From an uncultured Candidatus Actinomarina sp. (GTDB lineage Bacteria > Actinomycetota > Acidimicrobiia > Actinomarinales > Actinomarinaceae), in contig CACJIM010000002.1 of assembly GCA_902593475.1 (NCBI GenBank), forward strand, positions 66,427 to 98,448: 32,022 nt of DNA, in the 5' to 3' direction. The notes beneath the pieces are model-generated. The model was not told the DNA's origin. It searched no databases and saw nothing but the letters and a program-made list of their open reading frames with translations. Position numbers and translations under genes: made by a program. Position 1 is the first letter of the stretch. Every line of letters starts with the position of its first letter. Positions 15,105-23,362 of the stretch are shown in pieces.

Positions 15105-16526
15105 TTATGCTGTAACTGCTTCTATTTCTTCAATTGTTTTTGGAGCGTTCTCTGTGAGGTTAACTGGTCCATTGTTTGTACAAACTATATCATCTTCAAT
15201 TCTTACACCGATACCTAAGAGATCTTTAGGGATCTCATGTTTTACTGTTTTGGCGTTCGTCATTTCTTCTTTTTCTAATTTGGTAGCTTTCTCCATCCCC
15301 AAAATTTTTCTACGTTCTCTAATTTCATTTGGATCTCGTTCAAGTAAAGGAAATTCTATGACAGGCTTTGTTGGCCTTACATAGATTCCTGGCTCTATGG
15401 TTGTTACCATTCCATGGTCAAATGCTCTTGGTTGTCCATTTACTTCATTACTTCCAGCATCATGAACATCGAGGCCTAGCCAATGCCCAGTACCGTGCAT
15501 AAAGAATTCGAAAAAATGCATCATTGAGATTGTCTCTTCTACACCAAGTGGAACTAGTTTTAAGTTAACCAATGATTCAGATAGGGTTTTTATAGTTTGT
15601 TGGTGTACTTCTTTCATGGAGTTGCCCACAACTACTCCTTCTACACCCTCATTTTGTATCTTTAATACTTCTTCATATACATCTTTTTGGGGTGATGTAA
15701 ATTTTCCAGATACGGGAAAAGTACGAGTTACATCAGAAGAGTACATTCCATACTCTGCTGCTGCATCAATTAAAAGTAGGCTTCCATCATCAAGCTGATC
15801 TCTATTTGTTGAGTAATGAAGTATGCAAGCATTGTGACCACCTGCAACTATTGAGGGATAACCTAATCTTTGTGCACCTCTATCATGAAATATCCTTTCC
15901 ATTTCTGCACCAACTTGGTACTCGTACATTCCAGCATTTGTAGTTTTCATTGCATAAATATGACCCTCGACGGTTATATCACAAGCTTTTGTTAGTAGCT
16001 CAATCTCTCCATCACTTTTAATTAATCTAAGTTCTGAAACTATTGGTTGCAGTGAATATAGTGTTGCATTGCTGAAGTCAGCACCTCGTTGATCATACGG
16101 AACTGCGTGGGTAAGAATTTTCTTATCATATTTATCGAAATTATTGGTGGAGTAGTCACAATAAATATCATTAAAACCTCTAAGGAGGTTCGGAAGTATT
16201 TTTTCGTAGTCTTGAAATGAATAAGCTTTTGAAGCTTCATATTCATCAACTGCTCCAGACTGACCTAAACGTTTCCCTTCCCATGTCTCCATTTCCTCGT
16301 TTCTATCTTGAACAAACAAGTGCAACTCGGGTTTTGAGTCTTTAATGAGGATTACAGCATGAGCATCCGGTTCAGGCCATTCTGTTAAATAATAAAAATT
16401 TGAATCTTGTCGAAATGGATACCAAGTGTCATTGTTTCTGTAAACAATACTTCCACCATGCAGAATGACAGCGCCATTTTTTATTTGTTTTGCCAAGTTT
16501 TCTCTGGCAATTTTTGAATTACCCAT
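15105..16526 (-). CDS. pepP: Xaa-Pro aminopeptidase (aminopeptidase P, M24B)
   Basis: This metallopeptidase removes N-terminal residues preceding proline. The AMP_N domain (1-150) contains the diagnostic WYPFRQDSNFYYLTEWPEPDA. The M24 catalytic domain has all five dimetal ligands in context: two Asp in LLIDAAAEYGMYSSDVTRTF, His in HGTGHWLGLDVHD, Glu in TIEPGIY and Glu in GVRIEDDI. The frame extends to a TTG at 16550 (481 aa). I prefer the ATG at 16526 (473 aa), because AMP_N homology begins there; neither has a Shine-Dalgarno. It is followed after 3 bp by uppS. Confidence 0.9.
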   Translation of the reverse strand: MGNSKIARENLAKQIKNGAVILHGGSIVYRNNDTWYPFRQDSNFYYLTEWPEPDAHAVILIKDSKPELHLFVQDRNEEMETWEGKRLGQSGAVDEYEASKAYSFQDYEKILPNLLRGFNDIYCDYSTNNFDKYDKKILTHAVPYDQRGADFSNATLYSLQPIVSELRLIKSDGEIELLTKACDITVEGHIYAMKTTNAGMYEYQVGAEMERIFHDRGAQRLGYPSIVAGGHNACILHYSTNRDQLDDGSLLLIDAAAEYGMYSSDVTRTFPVSGKFTSPQKDVYEEVLKIQNEGVEGVVVGNSMKEVHQQTIKTLSESLVNLKLVPLGVEETISMMHFFEFFMHGTGHWLGLDVHDAGSNEVNGQPRAFDHGMVTTIEPGIYVRPTKPVIEFPLLERDPNEIRERRKILGMEKATKLEKEEMTNAKTVKHEIPKDLLGIGVRIEDDIVCTNNGPVNLTENAPKTIEEIEAVTA

Positions 16527-16572
16527 CACTGAATAAGAATAATCTACCAAGCAATAAAAAAGCTAGTGGTTT

Positions 16573-17379
16573 TTATATTGACACTAGAAATTCACGAAGA
16601 ATAGGATTCCAGTGTGTTTCATTGTGCTGGCCTTTTTCTTTGAAAACGAAATTAGTTTTAATGTTGTTCAACTTAAGTTCCTCTTCAATTTTTTTAACAC
16701 CAGAAACATAGAAATCATTATTATTTGTAAAATCTAAATCCCATTCTTTAGGAAATATGTTTTTTACTTGGTCACCAAAAATATCTCCCTCTTTTGTTCC
16801 AACTGATAAATTGCATATAGATTCTTTACTTAAGTTATTTAGATCGTTAACTATCCCTGGAAATCCAAACCAAAATGCTGGAGAAAGAGAGATTATGTTT
16901 TCAAAAGATGGATTTAGAATACCGGTCTTTATTGACATTAACCCTCCCATCGATGCTCCCATGACAATTTTTTTTAAATTAGCTACATCTATGTCGTAAT
17001 CACCATAAATCTGAGGTAGGTGATTTTCTAATATGGACTCTATGTGCATAGTTGCAAAATTTTCTTGTTCACCTCTTGGATAGGGGTTGTATTGTTTTTG
17101 TCTGCTAGAGTTTGAGGTCACAGCAACAACAAAATAACCTCTATTTTCTCTTTCCTCTAGATCAGTCAATAGTGATTCTAAATTAAAAAAATAACCGTAT
17201 GAACTCTTTGATTTTAAGAATAAATTTTCCGCATCAAATGCAAGAATCATGTGAGTAACACTCTTGAACTTTGGAAACCTGACCAAATAGCTATTTGTGT
17301 CTCCAAGATTTATATCAACAACCGGTTGGCTTATATAGATGTTTTCTAAACTTTTATCGTATTCTGAAAATAGCAGCAT
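16573..17379 (-). CDS. Alpha/beta-hydrolase, putative esterase
   Basis: This 268-residue protein has the alpha/beta-hydrolase fold. The nucleophile elbow is VMGASMGGLMS (Ser143), with LAFDAENLF near residue 50 and ISLSPAFWFG after the elbow. The C-terminal GQHNETHWNPILREFL supplies the catalytic His in the context typical of the esterase D / enterochelin esterase-like family. No signal peptide is visible, so it is probably cytoplasmic. The natural ester is unknown. It starts 4 bp after the argR stop on the same strand and is presumably read from the argR promoter, making it a possible ArgR-regulated passenger. Confidence 0.82.
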   Translation of the reverse strand: MLLFSEYDKSLENIYISQPVVDINLGDTNSYLVRFPKFKSVTHMILAFDAENLFLKSKSSYGYFFNLESLLTDLEERENRGYFVVAVTSNSSRQKQYNPYPRGEQENFATMHIESILENHLPQIYGDYDIDVANLKKIVMGASMGGLMSIKTGILNPSFENIISLSPAFWFGFPGIVNDLNNLSKESICNLSVGTKEGDIFGDQVKNIFPKEWDLDFTNNNDFYVSGVKKIEEELKLNNIKTNFVFKEKGQHNETHWNPILREFLVSI

Positions 17380-17383
17380 TAAG

Positions 17384-17845
17384 TTATTTTATATTATCCT
17401 CAATTGTCTTTGCTACTTCTCTTGCTTTTGATTCATCAGTAGAAATTATTAATACAACATTATCGCCTGCAATTGAAGCAACAATATTGTCGATATATAA
17501 ATTATCAATGGACTCTGCAATAACTTGTGCTGCAGCTGTTGTGGTTTTAACGACAACTTGGTTTGAAACTGGCTCTACATCAAGTACAAAATCTTCTAAT
17601 GCTTTTTTAGCAATTTTAATCTGGGCATTGTTATCTTGATTTTTTGGTAGCACGTAAATAAGTCTTCCATTTTTTAATCTTTTCTTGATCGCACCAAGTT
17701 CATTTAGGTCTCTAGATAGTGTTGCTTGAGTAATTTGAATATTATTTTTCTTAAGAAGTCCTTTGAGTTGATTTTGTGAAGAGACGTTTTCTGAATCTAT
17801 AAAATCTGCAATTAATCTTTGTCTTTGAATAGTTGATTTCTTCAT
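17384..17845 (-). CDS. argR: Arginine repressor ArgR
   Basis: This is an arginine-responsive hexameric repressor. The winged helix contains NVSSQNQLKGLLKKNNIQITQATLSRDLNELGAIKK (SR-DL recognition helix). The C-terminal oligomerisation and arginine-binding domain has TTAAAQVIAESIDNL and IVASIAGDNVVLIIS, with the conserved GD. The frame is open to an ATG at 17860, but that codon lies within the promoter spacer. ATG 17845 (153 aa, MKKSTIQRQRLI) is exactly at the predicted transcription start and is chosen here. The operator/promoter palindrome immediately upstream implies strong autorepression. No arginine biosynthesis genes are in the window, so other targets act in trans. Confidence 0.92.
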   Translation of the reverse strand: MKKSTIQRQRLIADFIDSENVSSQNQLKGLLKKNNIQITQATLSRDLNELGAIKKRLKNGRLIYVLPKNQDNNAQIKIAKKALEDFVLDVEPVSNQVVVKTTTAAAQVIAESIDNLYIDNIVASIAGDNVVLIISTDESKAREVAKTIEDNIK

Positions 17846-17880
17846 TGTATAAATATACATATAAATGAATATTTATACAA
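17845..17880. promoter_or_regulatory. Double ARG-box palindrome containing the argR promoter
   Basis: TTGTATAAATATACAT (17845-17860), ATAA, then ATGAATATTTATACAA (17865-17880) form a 36-bp near-perfect inverted repeat of two ARG-box-like halves. On the reverse strand it contains -35 TTGTAT (17880-17875), a 17-bp spacer and -10 TATATT (17857-17852), then 6 nt to the ATG at 17845. ArgR binding would therefore cover the whole promoter. It starts directly after the cca stop codon. Confidence 0.85.
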
Positions 17881-19254
17881 TTATAAATTATCAAAAATTT
17901 CCTTCGCTAGTTTTATTGCTTCCTCTTTAGAAACTTCACCTTCGTTTATTCTTTGCTCGTATAAGGCCTTCATGATCACGCCGACTTTAGGTCCTGGTTC
18001 TAAATCAAAAAGACTCATGATTTCATCTCCGCTAATTGGTGGTCTAAGTTTTGACATTTCTTCTTTTTCTAAAACTTCTTTTATTCTTGTCTCCATCTCA
18101 TCGAGTTTTTCAAAAATTTCTTGTGCTTTTTGTTTATTTTTAGTCGTTACATCAGCTCTAACTAAGTTATTGAGATCTTCCAAAACTTCACCAGCATCAA
18201 CAATATATCTTCTGACTGCAGAATCTGTCCAGCCCATTTTAAATGTATGCGGTCTCAGGTGCAGCTCAACTAAGCTAGCTACATTCTTAATAGTTTTTTT
18301 GTCGTACTTTAATTTTTGTAAAATCTTCTTTGTCATTTTTGCACCAACGACTTCATGATGTCGAAAATGAACTTTCCCATTTTCAATACCTTTTGTATTT
18401 GGTTTAGCAATGTCATGAAACAAAGCTCCCAGCCTTCGAATTAGTACGGGTGATACATTGTCAACTACCTTGAGAGTATGTTCATAAACATCTTTATGGT
18501 GATGATTAGGATCGACCTCAATTTTAAGTTCATTTAATTCAGGAAGGACATAAGAACTTAAACCACTTTCTACAAAGGTTCTTAGACCAAGTGAGGGATT
18601 TTTACCCACAAGTAGTTTAGATATTTCATCTCTTATTCTTTCAATAGATACTATTTTGATTCTTTCAACGTTATCTCTCATTGCTACATAAGTATCGTTA
18701 TCAGGTGAAAATCCGTGAGTACTTATAAACCGACAAACTCTTAACATTCTTAAAGGGTCATCTGAAAAAGAAATAATTGGATCATCTGGGGTCCTAATTG
18801 TTCCTGAAGCTAAGTCTTTTAGGCCTAAAAATGGGTCAACAAGTTCATTTTCTTTAATCGAATAGGCTATTGAATTAATTGTAAAGTCTCTTCTGGAGAG
18901 ATCTGTATTTAAGTCTGCTGCTGATTCAATAGATGGGTTTCGTGAAGAGTTTTCATATGTGTCTTTCCTGTATGTGGTTATGTGAACAGAATTATCATCA
19001 ATCTGCAGTTCAATAGTTCCAAACTCTCTACCAATTTCTGTTGTTTTATAACTATTACTGTTTAACAAACTTATGGACTCTTCGGGAGTTGCGTTAGTTG
19101 TAAAATCAAAATCTTTAGTATCAATATCTAATATGCCATCTCGAACAGCTCCCCCAACAAGATAGAGCTCAAAACCATTTGATATATAAAGATCAGAAAC
19201 GATTTTTAAATATTCGTTTTTGTCAATTAGATTTAACAACGTTCTTGGTACCAT
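17881..19254 (-). CDS. cca: CCA tRNA nucleotidyltransferase / poly(A) polymerase family with HD domain
   Basis: This 457-residue protein adds or repairs the 3' CCA of tRNA. The nucleotidyltransferase head has GGAVRDGILDIDTKDFDF (34-51, catalytic Asp48 and Asp50). It is followed by RRDFTINSIAYS, DDPLRMLRVCRFIS and the ERIRDE motif, then a C-terminal HD phosphohydrolase domain (ALFHDIAKP, His280/Asp281, with HHHKD at 251-255). This domain layout matches actinobacterial PcnA/Cca, which occupies the same place near the origin in Mycobacterium. It starts at ATG 19254, divergent from the NUDIX gene with 37 bp between them. The start has no clear Shine-Dalgarno. Confidence 0.94.
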   Translation of the reverse strand: MVPRTLLNLIDKNEYLKIVSDLYISNGFELYLVGGAVRDGILDIDTKDFDFTTNATPEESISLLNSNSYKTTEIGREFGTIELQIDDNSVHITTYRKDTYENSSRNPSIESAADLNTDLSRRDFTINSIAYSIKENELVDPFLGLKDLASGTIRTPDDPIISFSDDPLRMLRVCRFISTHGFSPDNDTYVAMRDNVERIKIVSIERIRDEISKLLVGKNPSLGLRTFVESGLSSYVLPELNELKIEVDPNHHHKDVYEHTLKVVDNVSPVLIRRLGALFHDIAKPNTKGIENGKVHFRHHEVVGAKMTKKILQKLKYDKKTIKNVASLVELHLRPHTFKMGWTDSAVRRYIVDAGEVLEDLNNLVRADVTTKNKQKAQEIFEKLDEMETRIKEVLEKEEMSKLRPPISGDEIMSLFDLEPGPKVGVIMKALYEQRINEGEVSKEEAIKLAKEIFDNL

Positions 19255-19291
19255 ATGGATAGCTTAGAAGAAGAATGGAAACAATAGAAGT

Positions 19292-19717
19292 ATGAATTCA
19301 GGAGTAGATTTTGCAGCGGGTGGGATTGTTCTTTTGAAGCAGAAAATTCTAATTGTAAAAAACAAAAGAGGCGATTCACCAGAAGACGGTATGTCTTGGT
19401 GGGGTTATCCTAAAGGGCATATGGAAGAAGGGGAAAAGCCTGCAGATGCAGCTGTAAGAGAAGTGTTTGAGGAAACAGGATTCGAAGTAAAATTAAAAAG
19501 CAATAAACCAATCGCTGAGTCAAGATACAAAATAAGTCGTGATGGAGAAAAGGTTCAAAAAACTGTTTGGTTCTATGAAATGGAAGTTGTTGAATCTTTC
19601 AAAAATGAACCTGATGATGAAATTGAGGAAATTGCACTAGTTGATTTTGATAGCGCTCTTGATTTACTAACTCACGAAGAAGATAAGAAAATTTTAAAGT
19701 ATGTTTTTAACAAATGA
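19292..19717 (+). CDS. NUDIX hydrolase
   Basis: This 141-residue protein carries a complete Nudix box at 42-64 (GHMEEGEKPADAAVREVFEETGF), preceded by WWGYPKGH. It hydrolyses a nucleoside diphosphate linked to another moiety. The WGYPKGHMEEGE context resembles diadenosine polyphosphate or MutT4-like enzymes, and mycobacteria have mutT4 at this same position beside pcnA. The substrate is not defined by sequence. Its 3' end overlaps the acetyltransferase gene by 17 bp, suggesting coupled translation. Confidence 0.9.
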   Translation: MNSGVDFAAGGIVLLKQKILIVKNKRGDSPEDGMSWWGYPKGHMEEGEKPADAAVREVFEETGFEVKLKSNKPIAESRYKISRDGEKVQKTVWFYEMEVVESFKNEPDDEIEEIALVDFDSALDLLTHEEDKKILKYVFNK

Positions 19718-20408
19718 AAAAAAGAAACATAGCACTTGGCAGGGAACTTTTTATACTCGAAAATGGAATGATAAAACACCTATTGTTTATTTTGAAAAAC
19801 TATATGGTGGAAGGCCTTTATTAAAGAAGATTAATCAGCTTGCATTACAAGAAAATCTCATCTTCAACTCTTCTATGGTTGATGAGAGTAATTCAGCAGT
19901 TTGGCAATCAGCTGGTTGGGAAGTTTTGGAAAAATTAAACGTACTGTCTTTAAATCTAAAAAACATTAAGCAGTCTGATAAAAACATAGAGAATGTTGAC
20001 GTGTTTACGGATAAAAAAATTCCTGAAGTTCTTCATCTAGATCACAATATTTTTGACCCATACTGGCAAAATTCAAGCGCTGCGTTTAAAGAGACAATTG
20101 AAAGTTGTATTCATAATTATTTATTCATCCAAAAATCTGATGGTGATACGGCTGGTTATGCCATATTGGGTATAACTAGAAATTATGGATTTTTGCAGAG
20201 ATTTGGAATTGTAAAAAAGTATCAAAATAGCGGTTTGGGTAAAAAGTTACTCGAAGACGTCGTTGCATTCTCAAAACGAAAAAAACTAGTTAATGTTCGT
20301 CTAAACACACAAACTCAAAATAAACATGCTCAGAGTTTGTATTTAAATAATGGATTTGTTTATACAAAGACCAATTTTTTAATTTTGGCAACTAGCAACC
20401 ATAAATAG
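19701..20408 (+). CDS. GNAT family N-acetyltransferase
   Basis: This 235-residue protein has a C-terminal GNAT domain (about 110-230). The acetyl-CoA loop is FGIVKKYQNSGLGKKLLEDVVAF, followed by VRLNTQTQNKHAQSLYLNNGF, the typical motif B and end. The N-terminal ~100 residues are a divergent, possibly second degenerate GNAT half. The start is ATG 19701, inside the NUDIX gene, since no other start codon is available before the conserved part. An acetyltransferase-like gene is also found in the mycobacterial origin cluster near parB, so orthology is possible but not shown. The acceptor is unknown. Confidence 0.82.
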   Translation: MFLTNEKKKHSTWQGTFYTRKWNDKTPIVYFEKLYGGRPLLKKINQLALQENLIFNSSMVDESNSAVWQSAGWEVLEKLNVLSLNLKNIKQSDKNIENVDVFTDKKIPEVLHLDHNIFDPYWQNSSAAFKETIESCIHNYLFIQKSDGDTAGYAILGITRNYGFLQRFGIVKKYQNSGLGKKLLEDVVAFSKRKKLVNVRLNTQTQNKHAQSLYLNNGFVYTKTNFLILATSNHK

Positions 20409-20434
20409 AACTACATTAATAATCCTCATTAGCT

Positions 20435-20440
20435 TAATAT
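20435..20440 (+). promoter_or_regulatory. Candidate -10 of a leaderless promoter for the small membrane protein-trxB-cwlM-like operon
   Basis: TAATAT lies 7 nt before the ATG at 20448, which has no Shine-Dalgarno. The -35 region is weak. Confidence 0.4.
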
Positions 20441-20447
20441 AAGTTCT

Positions 20448-20732
20448 ATGGAACAAGAAGATAGCTTTTTAGAATCCTTTGAAAATTTGGTAGACACTAT
20501 TAAAAGATTGGTTGTTAAACCAGTAAAAAGAGTGACTGGCTTTGCTTCATTAGGTTTCCTTTTAATTGTTTTGTTGTTCTTGTCGTTAATATTTATATTT
20601 ATAGGAATAATAAAAATTATGCAGGGTTTGGGGTTGCTCCTTGGAGTTAACCCAACTGGTTTCGCATTTGCTTCTCTAGGTATTCTGTTTTTATTTTTAT
20701 CAATTAAAAGTTATTGGAGAAAAAAAGTATGA
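20448..20732 (+). CDS. Small membrane protein upstream of trxB
   Basis: This 94-residue protein has a charged cytosolic N-terminus (MEQEDSFLESFENLVDTIKRL) and two hydrophobic helices at about 36-60 and 66-86. It ends in a basic YWRKKV tail, so both ends should be cytoplasmic. I do not recognise a defined family; the layout resembles small holin-like actinobacterial membrane proteins. Its stop overlaps the trxB ATG (ATGA), so the two are translationally coupled, and its own ATG has leaderless-type spacing from TAATAT. Confidence 0.75.
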   Translation: MEQEDSFLESFENLVDTIKRLVVKPVKRVTGFASLGFLLIVLLFLSLIFIFIGIIKIMQGLGLLLGVNPTGFAFASLGILFLFLSIKSYWRKKV

Positions 20733-21643
20733 AAAATGTAGCAATAATTGGTTCTGGACCAGCTGGATATACAGCTGGAATTTATGCAGGTAGGGCAAAT
20801 CTTGAACCAGTGCTTTTTGAAGGACTTGAATCTGGCGGTCAGCTAATGCTTACTACCGATGTTGAGAATTATCCTGGTTTTGTTGATGGAATAATGGGCC
20901 CTGAGCTAATGCAGGTTTTCAAAGGACAGGCTGAAAGATTTGGCACAGAAATTAAGACTGAAATTATTGACTCAATTGAAAATATTGATGGAGGTTTCAA
21001 ACTAACAAGCAGTAAAGGTGAGTACGAATTTAAATCTGTAATTATTGCATCGGGTGCGTCAGCTAGATGGCTTGGCGTTGAGGGTGAAAAAGAACTTCAA
21101 GGATATGGTGTTTCTGCTTGTGCAACCTGCGATGGATTCTTTTTTAAAGAAAAGGAAGTAGCAGTAGTTGGTGGTGGAGATTCAGCAATGGAAGAGGCTT
21201 TGTTTCTAACCAAGTTTGCAACAAAAGTGTATGTGATACATAGAAGAGATCAGTTTAGAGCTAGTCAAATAATGCAAGATAGGGTTTTAAATCATGAAAA
21301 AATAGAAGTGATTTGGAACAGTACTGTTGAAAAGATTATAGGTGATGGTTCTGTGTCTTCTGTAGTTCTAAAAAATACTGAAGACGGTTCAGAGTCTGAA
21401 CTTAACTTAGACGGCGTATTTGTAGCAATTGGTCATGATCCAAACGTAGAGTTTCTTAACAATTTTGTTGAACTAGATGAAAAGGGATATATAAAAACTG
21501 GGTTTACAACAGACACTAGTACTTCTGTTCCTGGAATCTTTGCAGCAGGAGATGTTGCAGATTCGATATATAGACAAGCAATTACTGCAGCGGGAACCGG
21601 GTGTCAGGCAGCTATAGATTCTGAAAGATGGTTAGATCATTAA
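20729..21643 (+). CDS. trxB: Thioredoxin reductase
   Basis: This 304-residue NADPH-dependent flavoenzyme reduces thioredoxin. The FAD site is IGSGPAGYTAG (7-17). The redox pair is Cys131 and Cys134 in SACATCDGFFF. The NADPH site is GGGDSAMEEALFL with HRRDQFRAS, and the second FAD motif is GIFAAGDVAD. The frame extends upstream to a TTG (20714), but GGAG 9 nt before the ATG at 20729 and homology both favour the ATG. No thioredoxin gene follows, unlike the trxB-trxA pair of mycobacteria. The partner must therefore be encoded elsewhere. Confidence 0.96.
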   Translation: MKNVAIIGSGPAGYTAGIYAGRANLEPVLFEGLESGGQLMLTTDVENYPGFVDGIMGPELMQVFKGQAERFGTEIKTEIIDSIENIDGGFKLTSSKGEYEFKSVIIASGASARWLGVEGEKELQGYGVSACATCDGFFFKEKEVAVVGGGDSAMEEALFLTKFATKVYVIHRRDQFRASQIMQDRVLNHEKIEVIWNSTVEKIIGDGSVSSVVLKNTEDGSESELNLDGVFVAIGHDPNVEFLNNFVELDEKGYIKTGFTTDTSTSVPGIFAAGDVADSIYRQAITAAGTGCQAAIDSERWLDH

Positions 21644-21653
21644 TCAAGAAAAC

Positions 21654-22562
21654 TTGAGTTATATTGATGAATTGTCATCTGATGAACTTTTAGATTTAAG
21701 TAACAAAATTCAAGCAGCAGGATATCAGTTTCCTGCTGATTCAGTTGAGTGTAAGTCCTTAGTAGAGCTTTTTTTAAATGATTACAATATAGAGAAAACT
21801 ATTTCTAAAGAAAATCTCTGGTTAGAGCTTTTAAATCATGGATACGATTTAGGTGATAGAATTCTCAATTTTTCGAATCCTGTTTTAAGAGGGTCTGATG
21901 TAGAAGAGCTTCAAGAAATGTTGTCTCGACTTGGGTTTTACTCTGAGCCAATCAACTCCGAATACACGAAAGAACTAATGAAAGCCGTGGAAGCATTTCA
22001 AGAAAATCGGGGACTTAGTGTAGATGGTGTTGTTGGGTTGAATACAGCCATTGAAATTAAAAAATTGATCAGACCAACTTTAGACAAGTCCCTTAATGAA
22101 GCAATTAAAGGCTTTAAGCCAGCTGGTTCAGCTTTGAATATTTGCATAAACATTGAAAACAATGGTGAGTACAGAGAACAAGTGGTGTTTTATGAATCAA
22201 TTAAGGAATCTGGAACAGAAAATGGAATGAACATTACTTTTGCTTCAGAAGCTGGGGAAGAGATGAGTAAGGAAAATATTATTTCTTTTGTAAACAAAAT
22301 AAACCCTTCACTTTTCTTAACTTTTGAAAACAGTGAAAAACAATCAGTAGATTATTTCAAAGGAAAGCACTCTGTAAGTAATATTGGTAAAAAATTGGCT
22401 GAAGACATTGGCAAAAAGTTAAATTTTGATGCAGTTGGTAAAAACAATATGCTTCTTAAAAATACTAAAGCGGTGTCCTTAGTAATAAATGGTAATTTTT
22501 ACCAAATTAATCCAAATACGGTTTTTGATATAGTTTCTGGAGTTTATTCAGAAATTTTTTAA
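21654..22562 (+). CDS. cwlM: CwlM-like peptidoglycan-binding protein with degenerate amidase domain
   Basis: This 302-residue protein sits between trxB and parB exactly where mycobacteria have CwlM. The first ~60 residues form a degenerate repeat, followed by LWLELLNHGYDLGDRILNFSNPVLRGSDVEELQEMLSRLGF and a clear peptidoglycan-binding domain ending GLSVDGVVGLNTA. The amidase_3-like region (about 155-302) lacks the PGHGG zinc motif: NICINIENNGEYREQV stands in its place. It also lacks the HxN ligand, with LFLTFENSEK instead. The domain skeleton (YFKG, GKKLAEDIGKKL) is still recognisable. Mycobacterial CwlM is a regulator of MurA and lipid II synthesis rather than an enzyme, so a regulatory role is inferred. 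The start is TTG, 10 bp after trxB. Confidence 0.85.
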   Translation: MSYIDELSSDELLDLSNKIQAAGYQFPADSVECKSLVELFLNDYNIEKTISKENLWLELLNHGYDLGDRILNFSNPVLRGSDVEELQEMLSRLGFYSEPINSEYTKELMKAVEAFQENRGLSVDGVVGLNTAIEIKKLIRPTLDKSLNEAIKGFKPAGSALNICINIENNGEYREQVVFYESIKESGTENGMNITFASEAGEEMSKENIISFVNKINPSLFLTFENSEKQSVDYFKGKHSVSNIGKKLAEDIGKKLNFDAVGKNNMLLKNTKAVSLVINGNFYQINPNTVFDIVSGVYSEIF

Positions 22563-22564
22563 AA

Positions 22565-23362
22565 CTAATTTAACTTCTCTATAAATTTTTTAAGCGCTTC
22601 GATGTTTTGAAAGTTTAGATTTACTTTAAATGATTTTCCTGATTTTTTGACTTGAACTTTTGAACCTAGAGTATTTTCAAGATCACTCTTAAGGTGTAGA
22701 ACTTCTTCGCTCACAGAAGACTTTCCATTTAACTCACTAACCTTTTCTTCAACCTTCCGACTATTTAGAGATAAGCTAATAATTTCAGAAAGTAATTTGT
22801 CTTGTAAGCTTTCATCTAAAACTATTAGAGGTCTTGCTTGACCAAAAGAAATTTTCTCTTCTTTTAAAGCTTCTTGAACTTTTTTACTCAAGTTAGAAAT
22901 GCGTAATAGGTTAGCAATAAATGGTCTGCTTTTTCCAACCAAAAGACCTATCTCTTTTGCGTTTAAGCCATGTGTTTCTTTTAAACTTTTGTAACCAAGT
23001 GCTTCTTCAATAGTGTTAAGTTGTGATCTTTGTACGTTTTCCACAAGACCAAGAACCGCAGCATCTTTGTCTGTTACGTCTTTAACTAAACAAGGAATGG
23101 TTTTCAGGCCAGCTGCTTTACTTGCTCGGAGCCTTCTTTCACCAGCAATTAATTGATATCTGTCATTACCCAAGAGTTGAACGATTATGGGTTGGATTAC
23201 ACCGCTTTTTTTAATTGATTCTGAAAGTTCACCTAGTTTTTTTTCATCAAAATATGTTCTTGCTTGCGTTTTGCTTTCAGAGATTTTTTCAATTTCGATA
23301 TCGACTACTTTAAATTCTCTAACATCTGTGTTTTCTATAAGCGAACTTAGGGATCTTTTCAT
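22565..23362 (-). CDS. parB: Chromosome partitioning protein ParB
   Basis: This is a 265-residue parS-binding CTPase. The N-terminal ParB/Sulfiredoxin domain contains LIAGERRLRASKAAGLKTIPCLV (the GERRxRA CTP-binding box). The HTH DNA-binding domain follows (LNAKEIGLLVGKSRPFIANLLRISNL, then ISFGQARPLI), and a short C-terminal dimerisation domain ends FKVNLNFQNIEALKKFIEKLN. It is slightly shorter than typical actinobacterial ParB (about 300-340) because the linkers are reduced. It overlaps parA by 4 bp (ATGA). A matching parS lies 0.8 kb away in rsmG. It is tail-to-tail with the CwlM-like gene with only 2 bp between. Confidence 0.96.
   Translation of the reverse strand: MKRSLSSLIENTDVREFKVVDIEIEKISESKTQARTYFDEKKLGELSESIKKSGVIQPIIVQLLGNDRYQLIAGERRLRASKAAGLKTIPCLVKDVTDKDAAVLGLVENVQRSQLNTIEEALGYKSLKETHGLNAKEIGLLVGKSRPFIANLLRISNLSKKVQEALKEEKISFGQARPLIVLDESLQDKLLSEIISLSLNSRKVEEKVSELNGKSSVSEEVLHLKSDLENTLGSKVQVKKSGKSFKVNLNFQNIEALKKFIEKLN

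Noticed and set aside
20714-20728. TTG start for trxB five codons upstream
   Set aside because: GGAG is correctly spaced for the ATG at 20729, which overlaps the preceding stop (ATGA), and TrxB homology starts at MKNVAIIG.
23037-23045. TTTTCCACA-like DnaA box
   Set aside because: It is a single copy within parB coding sequence and far from dnaA, consistent with chance.
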